Assembly (NCBI GenBank): GCA_024235135.1
Contig: JACKMZ010000001.1
Location: 372,001-436,000, forward strand
Source: Gammaproteobacteria bacterium
GTDB lineage: Bacteria > Pseudomonadota > Gammaproteobacteria > Competibacterales > Competibacteraceae
Reading direction: 5' to 3'
DNA length: 64,000 bases
A model generated the notes under the pieces. It saw nothing but the letters and a program-made list of their open reading frames with translations. It did not search any database and was not told the origin of the DNA. The stretch's first letter is position 1. The number at the start of each line of letters is the position of its first letter. Position numbers and translations under genes: made by a program. This document shows positions 33,931-43,490 of the stretch, in pieces.

Positions 33931-36357
33931 TCACGCGCTGCGTGCGCCGCGCGGTGTCAAGCGCCTGAATTTCTCCAGGAATCGGGACCGGTTCGGCGGC
34001 GTCTCGGCGGCTGTCCGCGCTGAGGCGTCGGGGCGCGGATAGGCGTGAATTCGCAACAAGGGCAACCAATCGATGAGCGGGTGCTCTCGTTCGGAGCCGG
34101 AAGCACGGTTGCGCGCCGCGCCCTCCTGGGATAAGCCGAGTTGCCCCGGCAGTTGGTAGAGTAAAGGGTCTAGCCCGGCGATCGCGTGGAAATGTAGTCG
34201 GCCTATATTCAGCCCCCTAAGAAATGACTGCAGGGCTGAGCGGTCGGCCGGCCAGCCGAAATAAAGACGGAAGGCTTCGCCCTCGCGCAACCAGGATACG
34301 ATCTGCTGCCGGCTATCGTCCGGATGGAGCAGGAACACCTGGGCCGTATCTAACAGAGAGCGGGTCGGCCCATCCAGCGTGGCGAGGAAGTCTTCCGGCG
34401 AGTCGCCGGTGATGAATAACAGGTTTGGCAGTTCGGATGCGGCGATTCGGGCCAAATCCACGGATAGGCGCAAGGGGCGGGCGGGGTCTTGCTCGATATG
34501 GCTAAGCACCCTAGGCCAATACTCGGGATGAATGCGTTTCAGCTTGGCCATTGCCCGGTCTTTTTTCTCGTTCTGCTGATCGGCAAAGCTAACGCCGCCC
34601 GTGTGGTACACAAAAGTGTCTGCGCATAGCACATTGCGCCAACCCAGAGCTTGGGCACGCAGGGAAAAATCGTTTTCCTCACCGTAGCCTTTGCCAAAGT
34701 GTTCCGTATCGAAATAGCCGACTTCGGTAAGACAATCCCGCCGGATATACATGCAGAATCCGACGGCGGTCGGTATGTCCAAGGCTTGGCCGGAATTCAG
34801 TCGACGGAACAAGTCGTCCATCTGCCAAGGGGAACAATCGCGAGGCAAGGCATTATCCGCGCAAAATATCGGGTAACTGCAAATCGTCGCGTTATTCGAA
34901 AAGGGGGTTACCGTGCCGATAGGGCTGTCCCGGTAGGCGCAGGCGGCCAAGCGGTCCAGCCAATCGTTGGCGACCTGTGTATCGCTGTTGAGCAGTACCA
35001 CATCCCGCTCCGAATGCAGCGCCATGCCCCGGTTGCAGGTCAGTACGAAACCCAAATTCTCGGTGTTGTGCAAAATCGTAATTTTTCCGTCCTGAGCCAA
35101 TTCCTGCAAATACTCCACAAGAGCCGGCTCGGGGCTGGCGTCGTCGATGACGATGATTTCCTGATGGGTCTTGTTTTCCGCGGCCAGCAGACTTTCCAGG
35201 CATTGGCGGGTTTCCTCCAGGCCCTTGTAGACGGGAACGATAATATCGACGGGATGGGGATTCGGCTCGCGATTTCCGGCGGGTCGAACCGTTTGCGGCG
35301 GCGCGGGGATGGACTTTGGACGACGGTTGTGCAAAAGAGCGCGCAGGCGGCTCATCAGGTAGCGATAAGGGTAACTGAAACGCCAGATGCTTGATGTTTC
35401 AATGGCATTGAGACGAGCTGTGACCGTATCCAATTGCGTCATACTGACCTGTAATTGCGTCGTCAGTAGCGCGATTTTCTCATGCAGTTTGCTGATCTCA
35501 GCGGGTAATGGGGGCTCTGGATGGTCGATATTCTGTTTTGGCGAGTTTTCATTATTTCCCGCCGTGGTCACGCCTTTTCTGGCATAATCGAATAGTCGAC
35601 TGATTTCATGATCAGTCCAATGGCTGCGCCATTTATTGATAATGCGCAGCACTCCATCGGGTAATAAGCCTTTATTGGCAGTGGAGCCCAGATTATTGGC
35701 TGCGTCTATTCGATAAATGGCGCTGATCTGATCGACATGAATAAAAGTGCCTCTTTCCCGGAGTTGTAACCAGAAATCCCAATCTTCATATAAATTCAGA
35801 TCTTCGTCGAAATGGCAGCCTGCCTCGTAAAGACTTTTGTCGAATAATACGGCGTGTATGGGAATGAAGTTCTCGAAAAGAATTCTGATGGAATTGAAAG
35901 GGGCGTTGTATTCCAGTATGGGTTGGCTGTTGCCTTGAGAGTCGAAATGCAGGCATTGCACGCCGGCATAGGCCACACGGGCATGGGGGCGTTCACGCAA
36001 CCCCTTTACCAGGGCGTCGATATGCGATGGCTCGAACCAGTCATCGTCGTCGAGGAAAATGAGATATTGTCCCCGTGCCTGCGCCATACCCAGATTCGCG
36101 GCGCGACTGCGCGCGAGGCGTTGCCCCGTACCGCACAGCGACAAGGGTATGTCGCCATATTGACAAGGCAGTGACGGGTGGCCCGAACCTAGCGCATCGA
36201 CGACCACGATTTCCAAGGCGGGATAGTTCTGACGGACTACCGAGTCCAGTGCTTCGCGCAGCGTATGGCGCCCCATACTGCGAATGATGACGGACACCAA
36301 AGGCGGGGTTGGCCCGGTGGCCGAGGAATTTTGCGCGGTACTACCGGCTGTGGGCAT
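33931..36357 (-). CDS. Two-domain GT-A (family 2) glycosyltransferase
   Basis: 808 residues. The first GT2 domain (about 18-240) has VSVIIRSMGRHTLREALDSV and the metal motif FLDDDDWFEPSH. A coiled-coil linker (about 290-335) joins it to a second GT2 domain (about 385-620), with DIIVPVYKGLEETRQCLESL, VVLLNSDTQVANDWLDRLAA and GYGEENDFSLRAQALGWRN. About 160 C-terminal residues are unassigned. No membrane segment is seen. Such proteins build polysaccharide or O-antigen chains, often adding rhamnose. No other polysaccharide gene is nearby, so it stands alone. Parts of the reading frame are more AT-rich than the flanks. Confidence 0.88.
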   Translation of the reverse strand: MPTAGSTAQNSSATGPTPPLVSVIIRSMGRHTLREALDSVVRQNYPALEIVVVDALGSGHPSLPCQYGDIPLSLCGTGQRLARSRAANLGMAQARGQYLIFLDDDDWFEPSHIDALVKGLRERPHARVAYAGVQCLHFDSQGNSQPILEYNAPFNSIRILFENFIPIHAVLFDKSLYEAGCHFDEDLNLYEDWDFWLQLRERGTFIHVDQISAIYRIDAANNLGSTANKGLLPDGVLRIINKWRSHWTDHEISRLFDYARKGVTTAGNNENSPKQNIDHPEPPLPAEISKLHEKIALLTTQLQVSMTQLDTVTARLNAIETSSIWRFSYPYRYLMSRLRALLHNRRPKSIPAPPQTVRPAGNREPNPHPVDIIVPVYKGLEETRQCLESLLAAENKTHQEIIVIDDASPEPALVEYLQELAQDGKITILHNTENLGFVLTCNRGMALHSERDVVLLNSDTQVANDWLDRLAACAYRDSPIGTVTPFSNNATICSYPIFCADNALPRDCSPWQMDDLFRRLNSGQALDIPTAVGFCMYIRRDCLTEVGYFDTEHFGKGYGEENDFSLRAQALGWRNVLCADTFVYHTGGVSFADQQNEKKDRAMAKLKRIHPEYWPRVLSHIEQDPARPLRLSVDLARIAASELPNLLFITGDSPEDFLATLDGPTRSLLDTAQVFLLHPDDSRQQIVSWLREGEAFRLYFGWPADRSALQSFLRGLNIGRLHFHAIAGLDPLLYQLPGQLGLSQEGAARNRASGSEREHPLIDWLPLLRIHAYPRPDASARTAAETPPNRSRFLEKFRRLTPRGARSA

Positions 36358-36503
36358 TCCTGTCTCCAGTGAATCCTGACTTATAATGGAAGCCTAAAAT
36401 GCAATGAGTGGGCGGGCTAATAATCGTTGGAAAATGGCGAGATAAAACCCACTTGATAATGAATAAACCTTGTGTCAGAGGATACCCCGAGCCAGTGAAT
36501 GAA

Positions 36504-37451
36504 ATGCCAGAAAAGGCTGAATACATTTTTCGAGATTACGTCAGTGGCGATGAAAAATCGATTGTGGAGTTATTCGCGGAAGTTTTCGGGCCGGTGATTA
36601 CTCTAGCACAATGGCAGTGGAAATTTCAGGGAAATGACCCAAGGGAAAATGTCCATGCCAAGCTGTGTTTCGCAGCCGACGGCAAACTGTTGGGTCACGC
36701 CGGTGCGATACCGTTGAGAGGCTATTATCATGGCCATCCGATTCCCATTTTCCAAATATGTGATGTCATGGTGCATCCCCAAGCCAGGGGGCATTGGGGA
36801 GCGCGCAACGTGTTCACGGTTTTGCTGCGTCAACTGCTGGATGATATCGCCCAGCACTATCCTCAAGCGTTCTGTTACGGGTTCCCAGGCCGTCGGCCGT
36901 TTTTGCTTGGGCAGCGGGTGGGGGTTTATGAGCAAGTCGAGATCGCCGTGGAAACCACCCGGCCAGCACGCCGCTTCAAACAGCCGTTTTATTCCGTCAG
37001 GGCCATGGATTGGCGGGATAAGCGACTGGATACATTCTGGAAAACGATGCGTGCTACCTTGCCATTGACGCTCGTAAGGGACAGCGATTTTCTGAGCTGG
37101 CGTTATGCCGCCAACCCTTTTCATGCCTACCGCTTGCTGGGGGTTTTCGTACTCGGTGCGTTATTGGGTTGGGCGGTCGTTCGCGAGGAAGCGCATCAGT
37201 GGCTGATCGTCGATATGCTGTGTCGCCGGCGCTGGTTGAATGGGGTTCTCCGGGCTCTGGATCACGCGGCGCGGCGGGCCGGAGCGGATTCCAGCAAAAT
37301 CTGGTTGCCCGAGCCGTGGCGGTCCGCCGCTGGCGGGCCATCGACGGCTACCGAAGTGGTCACGACTCACATGATCCGGAAACCCCGTCTGGCTACTGCG
37401 CAAGTACGGGAAAGCCTGTATTACACGATGGGGGATCTGGACATATTCTGA
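36504..37451 (+). CDS. GNAT-fold N-acetyltransferase family protein
   Basis: About 315 residues if it starts at the ATG at 36504; ATG 36459 is also possible and neither has a good ribosome site. The N-terminal half reads as a GNAT fold: YIFRDYVSGDEKSIVELFAEVFG, then LLGHAGAIPLRGYYHGHPIPI, CDVMVHPQARGHWGARNVF and CYGFPGRRPFLLGQRVGV. The C-terminal half has LTLVRDSDFLSWRYAANPFH, a pattern of Eis-like or peptidoglycan-type acyltransferases. Substrate unknown. It is divergent from the glycosyltransferase, so a role in modifying its sugar product is possible but unproven. Confidence 0.7.
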   Translation: MPEKAEYIFRDYVSGDEKSIVELFAEVFGPVITLAQWQWKFQGNDPRENVHAKLCFAADGKLLGHAGAIPLRGYYHGHPIPIFQICDVMVHPQARGHWGARNVFTVLLRQLLDDIAQHYPQAFCYGFPGRRPFLLGQRVGVYEQVEIAVETTRPARRFKQPFYSVRAMDWRDKRLDTFWKTMRATLPLTLVRDSDFLSWRYAANPFHAYRLLGVFVLGALLGWAVVREEAHQWLIVDMLCRRRWLNGVLRALDHAARRAGADSSKIWLPEPWRSAAGGPSTATEVVTTHMIRKPRLATAQVRESLYYTMGDLDIF

Positions 37452-37547
37452 TGGGGGGTCCGGCCCGCATGCGACGGCCGAGCTTGCCATGATGTTCGTT
37501 ATTTACTAAATTAGAACATGCTAATTATCTGGAGGTAAATAGAAACC

Positions 37548-37769
37548 ATGAAAACGAACGTTGGAACCGTCGACAAGAGCATTCGCATAGGGGTTGGTTT
37601 GCTGCTTATTCTATTGGCCCTGGTCGGTACGATCGGCTGGTGGGGCTGGATCGGCGTCGTGCCGCTAGCGACCGGCTTGATGGGCAATTGTCCCGCGTAT
37701 TCCCTGTTGGGGATCAACACCTGTCCTTTGCAGAATCAAACGCCGGGTTCGCCGGGCGGCGCGCAATAA
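37548..37769 (+). CDS. DUF2892 small membrane protein
   Basis: 73 residues with GGAGGT about 13 bases before the ATG. The pattern MKTNVGTVDKSIRIGVGLLL, IGWWGWIGVVPLATGLMGNC and CPAYSLLGINTCPL is the DUF2892 (YgaP membrane domain) signature: two transmembrane segments and two conserved cysteines. In YgaP this domain follows a rhodanese; here it is alone. Function unknown, perhaps sulfur or redox related. Confidence 0.87.
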   Translation: MKTNVGTVDKSIRIGVGLLLILLALVGTIGWWGWIGVVPLATGLMGNCPAYSLLGINTCPLQNQTPGSPGGAQ

Positions 37770-37801
37770 ACCACGCACTATCCGGGACGTGAGCGAGTCG
37801 C

Positions 37802-38914
37802 CTACTCCGCTTCACGGGTAGGCTGCTCATCCTTCTTGGGCAGGTAGCTGGCGAAGTTCGCCAGCGCCGTGTCGATGTCGATGGCGTAGCCGATGCCTTC
37901 GAACTTCTGGCTGATACGCTTCATGGTATTGATCCCGATCACCCGCCCATCTTCCAGTATCAACGGACCGCCGCTGTTGCCGGGATAGATTTTGGCGTCG
38001 GTGCGCACGTAATAATCTTCGAAACCGGACACCACGCCGGCGCTGATGGAATCATGGATGCCGATGGGATTGCCCAAGGCGTAAACCGTCACCCCCTGGC
38101 CCAGTTCACCCCGCGTGGCGGCTTCCAATCGCGGAGTCCGAAAGCCATCCAATTGCAACAAGGCCAGATCGTGATCCTTGCTGACGGCGATTTGGCGAAC
38201 GTTCATCTCGGTTCCGTCTTTCAAGACGGCAATGTATCGGCGGCTGGCGCTGGTTACATGGCGCTTCCAGTTGAAGTCGCGCTGTTCCTTGTCGAAAGCG
38301 GCTTGTTTCTCACGGAATTCACGGCGTTTCTCGGCGATGCTCTTCTCCCATAATTGGGATTGTTTTAGCATCAAGTCGTAATTTTCCTGTTCGCTGCGTT
38401 TGTAGGGACCATCACCCAACGAACGGATGTGGTTCTTGTAGGTCGCCAAGTCTTTTTTCCGCTTCTCTAAGCGCGCCTCTTCGAATTCCAATTGCTCGCG
38501 ATACGTGGCGTATTGCTGTTCGGCTGCGGCGATGCGGTTATCCAAATCCTCAAGCTGGGTTTCGCTGGGGATGATCACATGCTTGTTGGTGAGAATGTGG
38601 CCTGCTTCGGATACGAAAAATCCGGACCCGGTGCCTAAGGGTGTTTTGATCATGACCGTGGCCAGGGTCGCTTCCTGCACAGGGGTTTGCGGCGGGTATT
38701 TCTCGGACAGCGTGGCTTTCAGATCCTTGCCGTCCTGCTTGTCCTCCACCGATGGCGTCACGGTCGTGATGTCCTGGGCCTGACCGGCGGGGGGGCGGTC
38801 GGTAAAGTGCCACTTGCCCCGCGCATCCTGGTATTTGTAGATTTGCGCAAGGCTGGTATCGGCAACGATCAGTGCGATCGTCAGGGGGAGGATGAGAATT
38901 AGTGTTTTAGTCAT
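37802..38914 (-). CDS. Secreted trypsin-like serine protease with DUF4124 domain and coiled-coil insert
   Basis: 370 residues. A signal peptide (1-23) precedes a DUF4124-type segment (QIYKYQDARGKWHFTDRPPA, 24-43). The protease domain follows: His112 in LTNKHVI, Asp249 in SKDHDLALL and Ser314 in YPGNSGGPLI form the triad. Between the His and the Asp, residues about 119-215 are a charged coiled coil (EDLDNRIAAAEQQYATYREQ, WEKSIAEKRREFREKQAAF). DegP-like enzymes lack such an insert, and there is no PDZ domain. It should act in the periplasm. The insert may serve oligomerisation or hold a substrate; this is inference. Confidence 0.87.
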   Translation of the reverse strand: MTKTLILILPLTIALIVADTSLAQIYKYQDARGKWHFTDRPPAGQAQDITTVTPSVEDKQDGKDLKATLSEKYPPQTPVQEATLATVMIKTPLGTGSGFFVSEAGHILTNKHVIIPSETQLEDLDNRIAAAEQQYATYREQLEFEEARLEKRKKDLATYKNHIRSLGDGPYKRSEQENYDLMLKQSQLWEKSIAEKRREFREKQAAFDKEQRDFNWKRHVTSASRRYIAVLKDGTEMNVRQIAVSKDHDLALLQLDGFRTPRLEAATRGELGQGVTVYALGNPIGIHDSISAGVVSGFEDYYVRTDAKIYPGNSGGPLILEDGRVIGINTMKRISQKFEGIGYAIDIDTALANFASYLPKKDEQPTREAE

Positions 38915-38984
38915 TGAGCGACTCCTAACAACTCCTCAGCACACCGCGTGCCAGCCTACCGGCCTTTTGAATCCTCTGTCGCGT

Positions 38985-40490
38985 TCAGGGACCCCGGCCC
39001 CTGGATTTCTTGGAAGGCGTTCCCTTGACGCCGGCGCGTTGTGGTCGTGGCAATGGCCGGCGCGGCGGGTGACTGGGGGCATAGGGATTGTCTCCGGTCC
39101 GGAATTCGATACGGATCGGTGTGCCCCATAAAGCCAAGGCTTGGCGATAACTCTTTTCCAGGTAGCGGCGATAAGCGGCCGGAATGTGGTCGGTACGGCT
39201 GCCGTGAATGACGATCAACGGCGGATTCTGACCGCCTTGATGGGCATAACGCAGCTTAGTGCGTCGACCCTGCACCAGCGGGGGTTGATGGGCATTGACC
39301 GCCTCCGCCAGAATGCGCGTCAGCTCCGGTGTGGACAGTTTGCGCGTCGCCGCTGCGTGGGCGGCGTCGACGCTGCCCAGGACCTCCAGGATACCCGACC
39401 CGTGCAGCGCGGAGATGTAGTGTATTCGGGCGTAATCCAGGAAAGGCAGCTTACGTTCGACCTCACGGCGCACCTGTTGCCGAACTTCGGGCCCCAGATG
39501 GTCCCATTTGTTGATCGCCACCACCAGGGCGCGACCGCTGTCCAGCACATAGCCCAGCAGCGTGGCGTCCTGGTCGGCGATGCCTTGCCGGGCGTCGAGC
39601 ATCAGAACCACGACGTGGGCCGCTTCGATTGCCTGCAGGGTCTTGATGATGCTGAATTTCTCGATAGCCTCGTGAACCCGGCTGCGGCGCCGTATGCCGG
39701 CGGTGTCGATCAGAGTGTAGGTCCGGCCGTCGCGCGCGAAGGGAATGGCGATGCTGTCGCGAGTGGTGCCGGGCAGATCGGACGTCAAGACCCGTGTTTC
39801 ACCCAACAGTCGATTGACCAGAGTGGATTTGCCCACATTCGGGCGGCCCACGATGGCCAGGCGTATCCGCTCGTCCGGGCCGTCCTCGCCGGCGGCTTGC
39901 GGGGCGTCCGATTCGTTTGTCGTGTCCGTTACGACATCCGTTTCGCCGACTTCGCCCGCCGTGTCCCCATCGTTCGATCCGTCCGCCGGGCCGTCGGCTG
40001 TAGCCAGCGTTGCCAGCACTTCGTCCAGCAATTCGGCGATCCCATGATTGTGGGTCGCTGAAACCGGGTGGGGTTCGCCCAGAGCCAAACGATGAAACTC
40101 CGCGCTGACGGCTACTTTGTCCAAATGTTCGGCTTTGTTCACCACCAGATACAACGGTTTGCCCAGACGGCGCAATATCTGAGCGATGTCCTCGTCCGCG
40201 CCGTTCAGACCTTCCCGGCCGTCCACCAGGAACAGCAACACATCGGCTTCTTCCGCCGCCCGCCGGGCTTGCTGGGTGACCAAGTCGGCCAGTTGATCGT
40301 CGCTGCCTCCCAGCCCGCCGGTATCGACCACGATGTAGGGACTCCGGCCAATCTTGCCCACGCCATACTGGCGATCGCGGGTCAAACCCGGCATGTCCGC
40401 AACGAGGGCGTCGCGGGTTCGGGTCAGTCGATTGAAGAGCGTGGATTTGCCGACATTTGGCCGCCCCAGCAAGGCAATAACAGGTAACAT
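38985..40490 (-). CDS. der: GTPase Der (EngA)
   Basis: 501 residues. Two GTPase domains each carry GRPNVGKST (near residues 8-16 and 214-222) with DTGG/DTAG and NKxE/NKWD motifs. A KH-like domain follows (TRILAEAVNAHQPPLVQGRR). The tail is basic (KGTPSKKSRGRGP). The linker between the GTPase domains (about 165-207) is acidic, threonine-rich and longer than usual. Der is essential for 50S assembly. The usual upstream neighbours (hisS, bamB) are not present. Confidence 0.95.
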   Translation of the reverse strand: MLPVIALLGRPNVGKSTLFNRLTRTRDALVADMPGLTRDRQYGVGKIGRSPYIVVDTGGLGGSDDQLADLVTQQARRAAEEADVLLFLVDGREGLNGADEDIAQILRRLGKPLYLVVNKAEHLDKVAVSAEFHRLALGEPHPVSATHNHGIAELLDEVLATLATADGPADGSNDGDTAGEVGETDVVTDTTNESDAPQAAGEDGPDERIRLAIVGRPNVGKSTLVNRLLGETRVLTSDLPGTTRDSIAIPFARDGRTYTLIDTAGIRRRSRVHEAIEKFSIIKTLQAIEAAHVVVLMLDARQGIADQDATLLGYVLDSGRALVVAINKWDHLGPEVRQQVRREVERKLPFLDYARIHYISALHGSGILEVLGSVDAAHAAATRKLSTPELTRILAEAVNAHQPPLVQGRRTKLRYAHQGGQNPPLIVIHGSRTDHIPAAYRRYLEKSYRQALALWGTPIRIEFRTGDNPYAPSHPPRRPLPRPQRAGVKGTPSKKSRGRGP

Positions 40491-40636
40491 AGGAAAACTT
40501 TCAGCGCATCCAATCGGGCGTTTGTTTTAGGGTTTAGGCTAAGATAATAAATGATTTCGAATCGAGGGAACCGGTTTTCGCGGCTGTGTTCCCTATTCTT
40601 ATCGCGATCGGCGTGGCCATTGTTCCCAGGAGCCCC

Positions 40637-40888
40637 ATGTTTTGCGCAATCTACAAAAGCACCCGGAAGCAGGACGCTTATCTGTATCTTGCGGACAAAG
40701 ACGAGTTCGCCAATGTGCCTGAGGCGTTGTTGACCATGCTTGGCGAACCGGTGCACGTTATGGATTTGGAGTTGAGCCCCACGCTCAGACTAGCCCAGGA
40801 AAACGTGCTTGAAGTCATGCGCAATTTGCAAGAGCGAGGGTGGTTCTTGCAATTGCCTCGTCAGGAGTATCGGCTGCCTTCGCAATAG
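40637..40888 (+). CDS. YcgL family protein
   Basis: 83 residues from the ATG at 40637, with AGGAG at 40628-40632. MFCAIYKSTRKQDAYLYLAD and NVPEALLTMLGEP match the gammaproteobacterial YcgL family, as does the ending QERGWFLQLPRQEY. The function is unknown. In-frame codons upstream (from 40586) would add a hydrophobic stretch not found in the family. Confidence 0.88.
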   Translation: MFCAIYKSTRKQDAYLYLADKDEFANVPEALLTMLGEPVHVMDLELSPTLRLAQENVLEVMRNLQERGWFLQLPRQEYRLPSQ

Positions 40889-40929
40889 GCAGTGCGTGGT
40901 TCCATCAACAGCAATCAGGTGGAGATACG

Positions 40930-41844
40930 ATGAAGGCGAACACCATTCTGGATACCATTGGCAACACCCCCCACGTCAAGCTCAACCGTTTGTTTGACTC
41001 GCGCGTCGAGGTCTGGATGAAGCTTGAACGCGCCAATCCGGGCGCCAGCATCAAGGACCGCATCGCGCTGGCCATGATCGAAGACGCCGAGCGACGCGGC
41101 ATATTGGACAAGGATACCGTGATCGTGGAGCCGACTTCGGGCAATACCGGTATCGGGCTGGCTCTGGTGGCGGCGGCCAAGGGCTATCGTCTGATTCTCA
41201 CCATGCCGGAATCGATGTCTCTGGAACGTCGCCGTTATCTCGCGGCGCTGGGTGCGGAATTGGTTTTGACGCCACGGGAAAAGGGCATGGGCGGCGCTAT
41301 TGAACGTGCGCAGGAAGTGGCCGCCGAGCAAACGAAGTCGTGGATACCGCAGCAATTCGAAAATCCCGCCAATGTGGACGTGCATCGGCGGACCACGGCG
41401 CGGGAAATCCTGGAGGACTTTCCGGAAGGACTGGATTATTTGATCACCGGCGTCGGAACGGGCGGGCATATCACGGGCTGCGCCGAAGTGTTGAAAGACC
41501 ATTTCAAGCAGCTCAAGGTCTTCGCTGTCGAACCCGAAGCCTCACCCGTGTTGAGCGGCGGTCAAAAGGGTTTGCACCCCATTCAGGGCATCGGCGCGGG
41601 TTTCATTCCCAAGGTGATGCGTCTGGATTTGATGGACGGGATCATACAAGTGGCCGCGGAAGAGGCTTTCCAGTTCGCGGTGCGCTGCGCCAAGGAGGAA
41701 GGCATTTTTATCGGAATTTCATCCGGGGCCGCCCTGGCGGCCATCAACAAGAAACTGCCCGACATGACTGACGGTAGCCGGATACTGACCTTCTGCTACG
41801 ATACTGGCGAGCGTTATCTGTCGGTGTCAGGACTATTCGACTGA
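40930..41844 (+). CDS. cysK: Cysteine synthase A
   Basis: 304 residues from the ATG at 40930 with GGTGGAGA upstream. The PLP lysine is Lys42 in NPGASIKDR, the substrate loop is TSGNTG (69-74), and the phosphate-binding loop is GVGTGGHITG. The C-terminal GISSGAALAAI segment is typical of CysK/CysM. It makes cysteine from O-acetylserine and sulfide. CysK is favoured over CysM by length and by the ending GERYLSVSGLFD, but I cannot exclude CysM-like use of thiosulfate. Confidence 0.92.
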   Translation: MKANTILDTIGNTPHVKLNRLFDSRVEVWMKLERANPGASIKDRIALAMIEDAERRGILDKDTVIVEPTSGNTGIGLALVAAAKGYRLILTMPESMSLERRRYLAALGAELVLTPREKGMGGAIERAQEVAAEQTKSWIPQQFENPANVDVHRRTTAREILEDFPEGLDYLITGVGTGGHITGCAEVLKDHFKQLKVFAVEPEASPVLSGGQKGLHPIQGIGAGFIPKVMRLDLMDGIIQVAAEEAFQFAVRCAKEEGIFIGISSGAALAAINKKLPDMTDGSRILTFCYDTGERYLSVSGLFD

Positions 41845-42076
41845 TACGCGCATCACCCGACCAGCGTGCCTCGTGAGAGTCGAACGCGTGGAACCGGGTC
41901 CCGTCAGACTGCGTGGTCTCCAGGGGAAAAAGCCTGATCCGGGGACCGCGCGGATGCCGAGCGTTCCATGGTCGGAACGACCCCATGCTACTATGCGCGC
42001 ACCTCTAAATATTGCAAATTGGGCTATTGCTTTCTTTTAGTGCGAGCCCGATGACAAGACCCATCGCTCCTTGAAC

Positions 42077-43489
42077 ATGAGCTTACCGTTACAGCCGATT
42101 TCCAGTTCCTTGTTGCCGGATTCACCCGGTTTCGCCACCGCCAAAAGCAGTATGCTGGAGAACCTGTATCAATGGTTCCGCAGTCGGGAACGTGTGGCGT
42201 TGCCTCCCAGGAGCATTGTGCGCCTGGAAGTGCCCGTGGAAGGGGCTGTCCCCATGCAATGGCTGCGTTGGCAGAATCATCCCGTACGCTGTTATTGGTC
42301 CGATCGCCGGCAGGAATTGCAGATGGCGGGTATCGGCATCGCCGACCTGATCCGGGGGGATGCGCACGGCGAGTTCATGGAATCGCTGCCGCGGCGTTTG
42401 CGGCAGTTTACCGAGGTCTCGGGCCGGGCCCGTTATTTCGGTGGAATGCGTTTCGATCCCCAGCGCCAGGCCGATCGTTGTTGGCAAAGTTACGGCAGCT
42501 ACTTTTTCGTTTTGCCGCGTTTCGAAGTCCTGGTGGAAGCGGGCCAGGCTTGCTTTGCCTGCAATTGGGTGGTCGGAGCGGACGATGCGCCGTCGACTTT
42601 GTGCGATGAATTGGCCGCCGTACGCGAGACTGGCGACAAGGCCGATGAGGTTCAGGCTACGCTGGCGCCGCGGCGTCACGATAATCCCGACAAAGAGCAG
42701 TGGCTGCGCAATGTCGAGGCGGCGCTGCACCGACTGGGATCGAGTGAGATTGCCAAGGTCGTGCTTAGCCGCAGAACGACCTTGTCCTTCGCGCAGCCGC
42801 CCGAGCCCCTGGCTTTGCTGGATAAGTTGCAGGCGATCGAACCGCGAGCCTACCATTTCTGCTTCCAGCCGCAGGCTCGCCGCGCCTTCTTCGGAGCTAG
42901 CCCGGAACGCCTGTTTCGACGCAACGGCCGCAAGCTTTACAGCGAAGCGGTGGCGGGCACCTGCGTGCGCGGATCGACACCTTGGGAGGACCGGCGCTTG
43001 GGAGAGGCCCTGTTGTATTCGGATAAGGAATATCGGGAACACAAACTGGTCAGCGACGCCATACTCGACGCGCTGGGACCGCTGACCCTGTCCCTGGAAG
43101 CCAGCGCGGAACCCTGCCTGCTTAAGCAATCCAGGGTGCAACACCTGTACAGCATCATCGACGGCCGATTGCGAGAGGGCATCGGTGATGGCGATCTGCT
43201 GCGGGTCCTGCATCCCACACCGGCGGTGGGTGGTTTGCCGAAACTCCAAGCACGACAGGCTATCGCCGAGCTGGAGTCTTTCGATCGTGGCTGGTTTGCT
43301 GGCCCGGTCGGTTGGCTTGGCGCCGATGCGGCCGAATTTGCCGTCGGCATACGTTCGGCGATGCTGCACGGCCAATCGCTCAGTCTGTTTGCCGGAGCCG
43401 GGGTCGTGCCCGGCTCCCTACCTGAATTGGAGTGGGAAGAGATGGAAAGCAAGATCAGCGTATTTATGGCTGCCTTGGAAGACCATTGA
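42077..43489 (+). CDS. menF: Isochorismate synthase
   Basis: 470 residues from the ATG at 42077; a TTG six bases upstream is possible. The chorismate-binding domain occupies the C-terminal half, with SEIAKVVLSRRTTLSF, FFGASPERLFRRNGRKLYSE, AVAGTCVRGSTPWEDRRLGE, the segment LHPTPAVGGLPKLQA and DRGWFAGPVGWLGADAAEFA. The Lys of EIAKVVLSR marks hydrolysing isochorismate synthases. It converts chorismate to isochorismate. Being next to menD and menC shows it serves menaquinone, not a siderophore. Confidence 0.94.
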   Translation: MSLPLQPISSSLLPDSPGFATAKSSMLENLYQWFRSRERVALPPRSIVRLEVPVEGAVPMQWLRWQNHPVRCYWSDRRQELQMAGIGIADLIRGDAHGEFMESLPRRLRQFTEVSGRARYFGGMRFDPQRQADRCWQSYGSYFFVLPRFEVLVEAGQACFACNWVVGADDAPSTLCDELAAVRETGDKADEVQATLAPRRHDNPDKEQWLRNVEAALHRLGSSEIAKVVLSRRTTLSFAQPPEPLALLDKLQAIEPRAYHFCFQPQARRAFFGASPERLFRRNGRKLYSEAVAGTCVRGSTPWEDRRLGEALLYSDKEYREHKLVSDAILDALGPLTLSLEASAEPCLLKQSRVQHLYSIIDGRLREGIGDGDLLRVLHPTPAVGGLPKLQARQAIAELESFDRGWFAGPVGWLGADAAEFAVGIRSAMLHGQSLSLFAGAGVVPGSLPELEWEEMESKISVFMAALEDH

Positions 43490-43490
43490 G

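Noticed and set aside
42122..43375. 417-codon open frame antisense to menF
   Set aside because: A by-product of GC-rich codon use on the opposite strand; menF is certain and the product has no recognisable motif.
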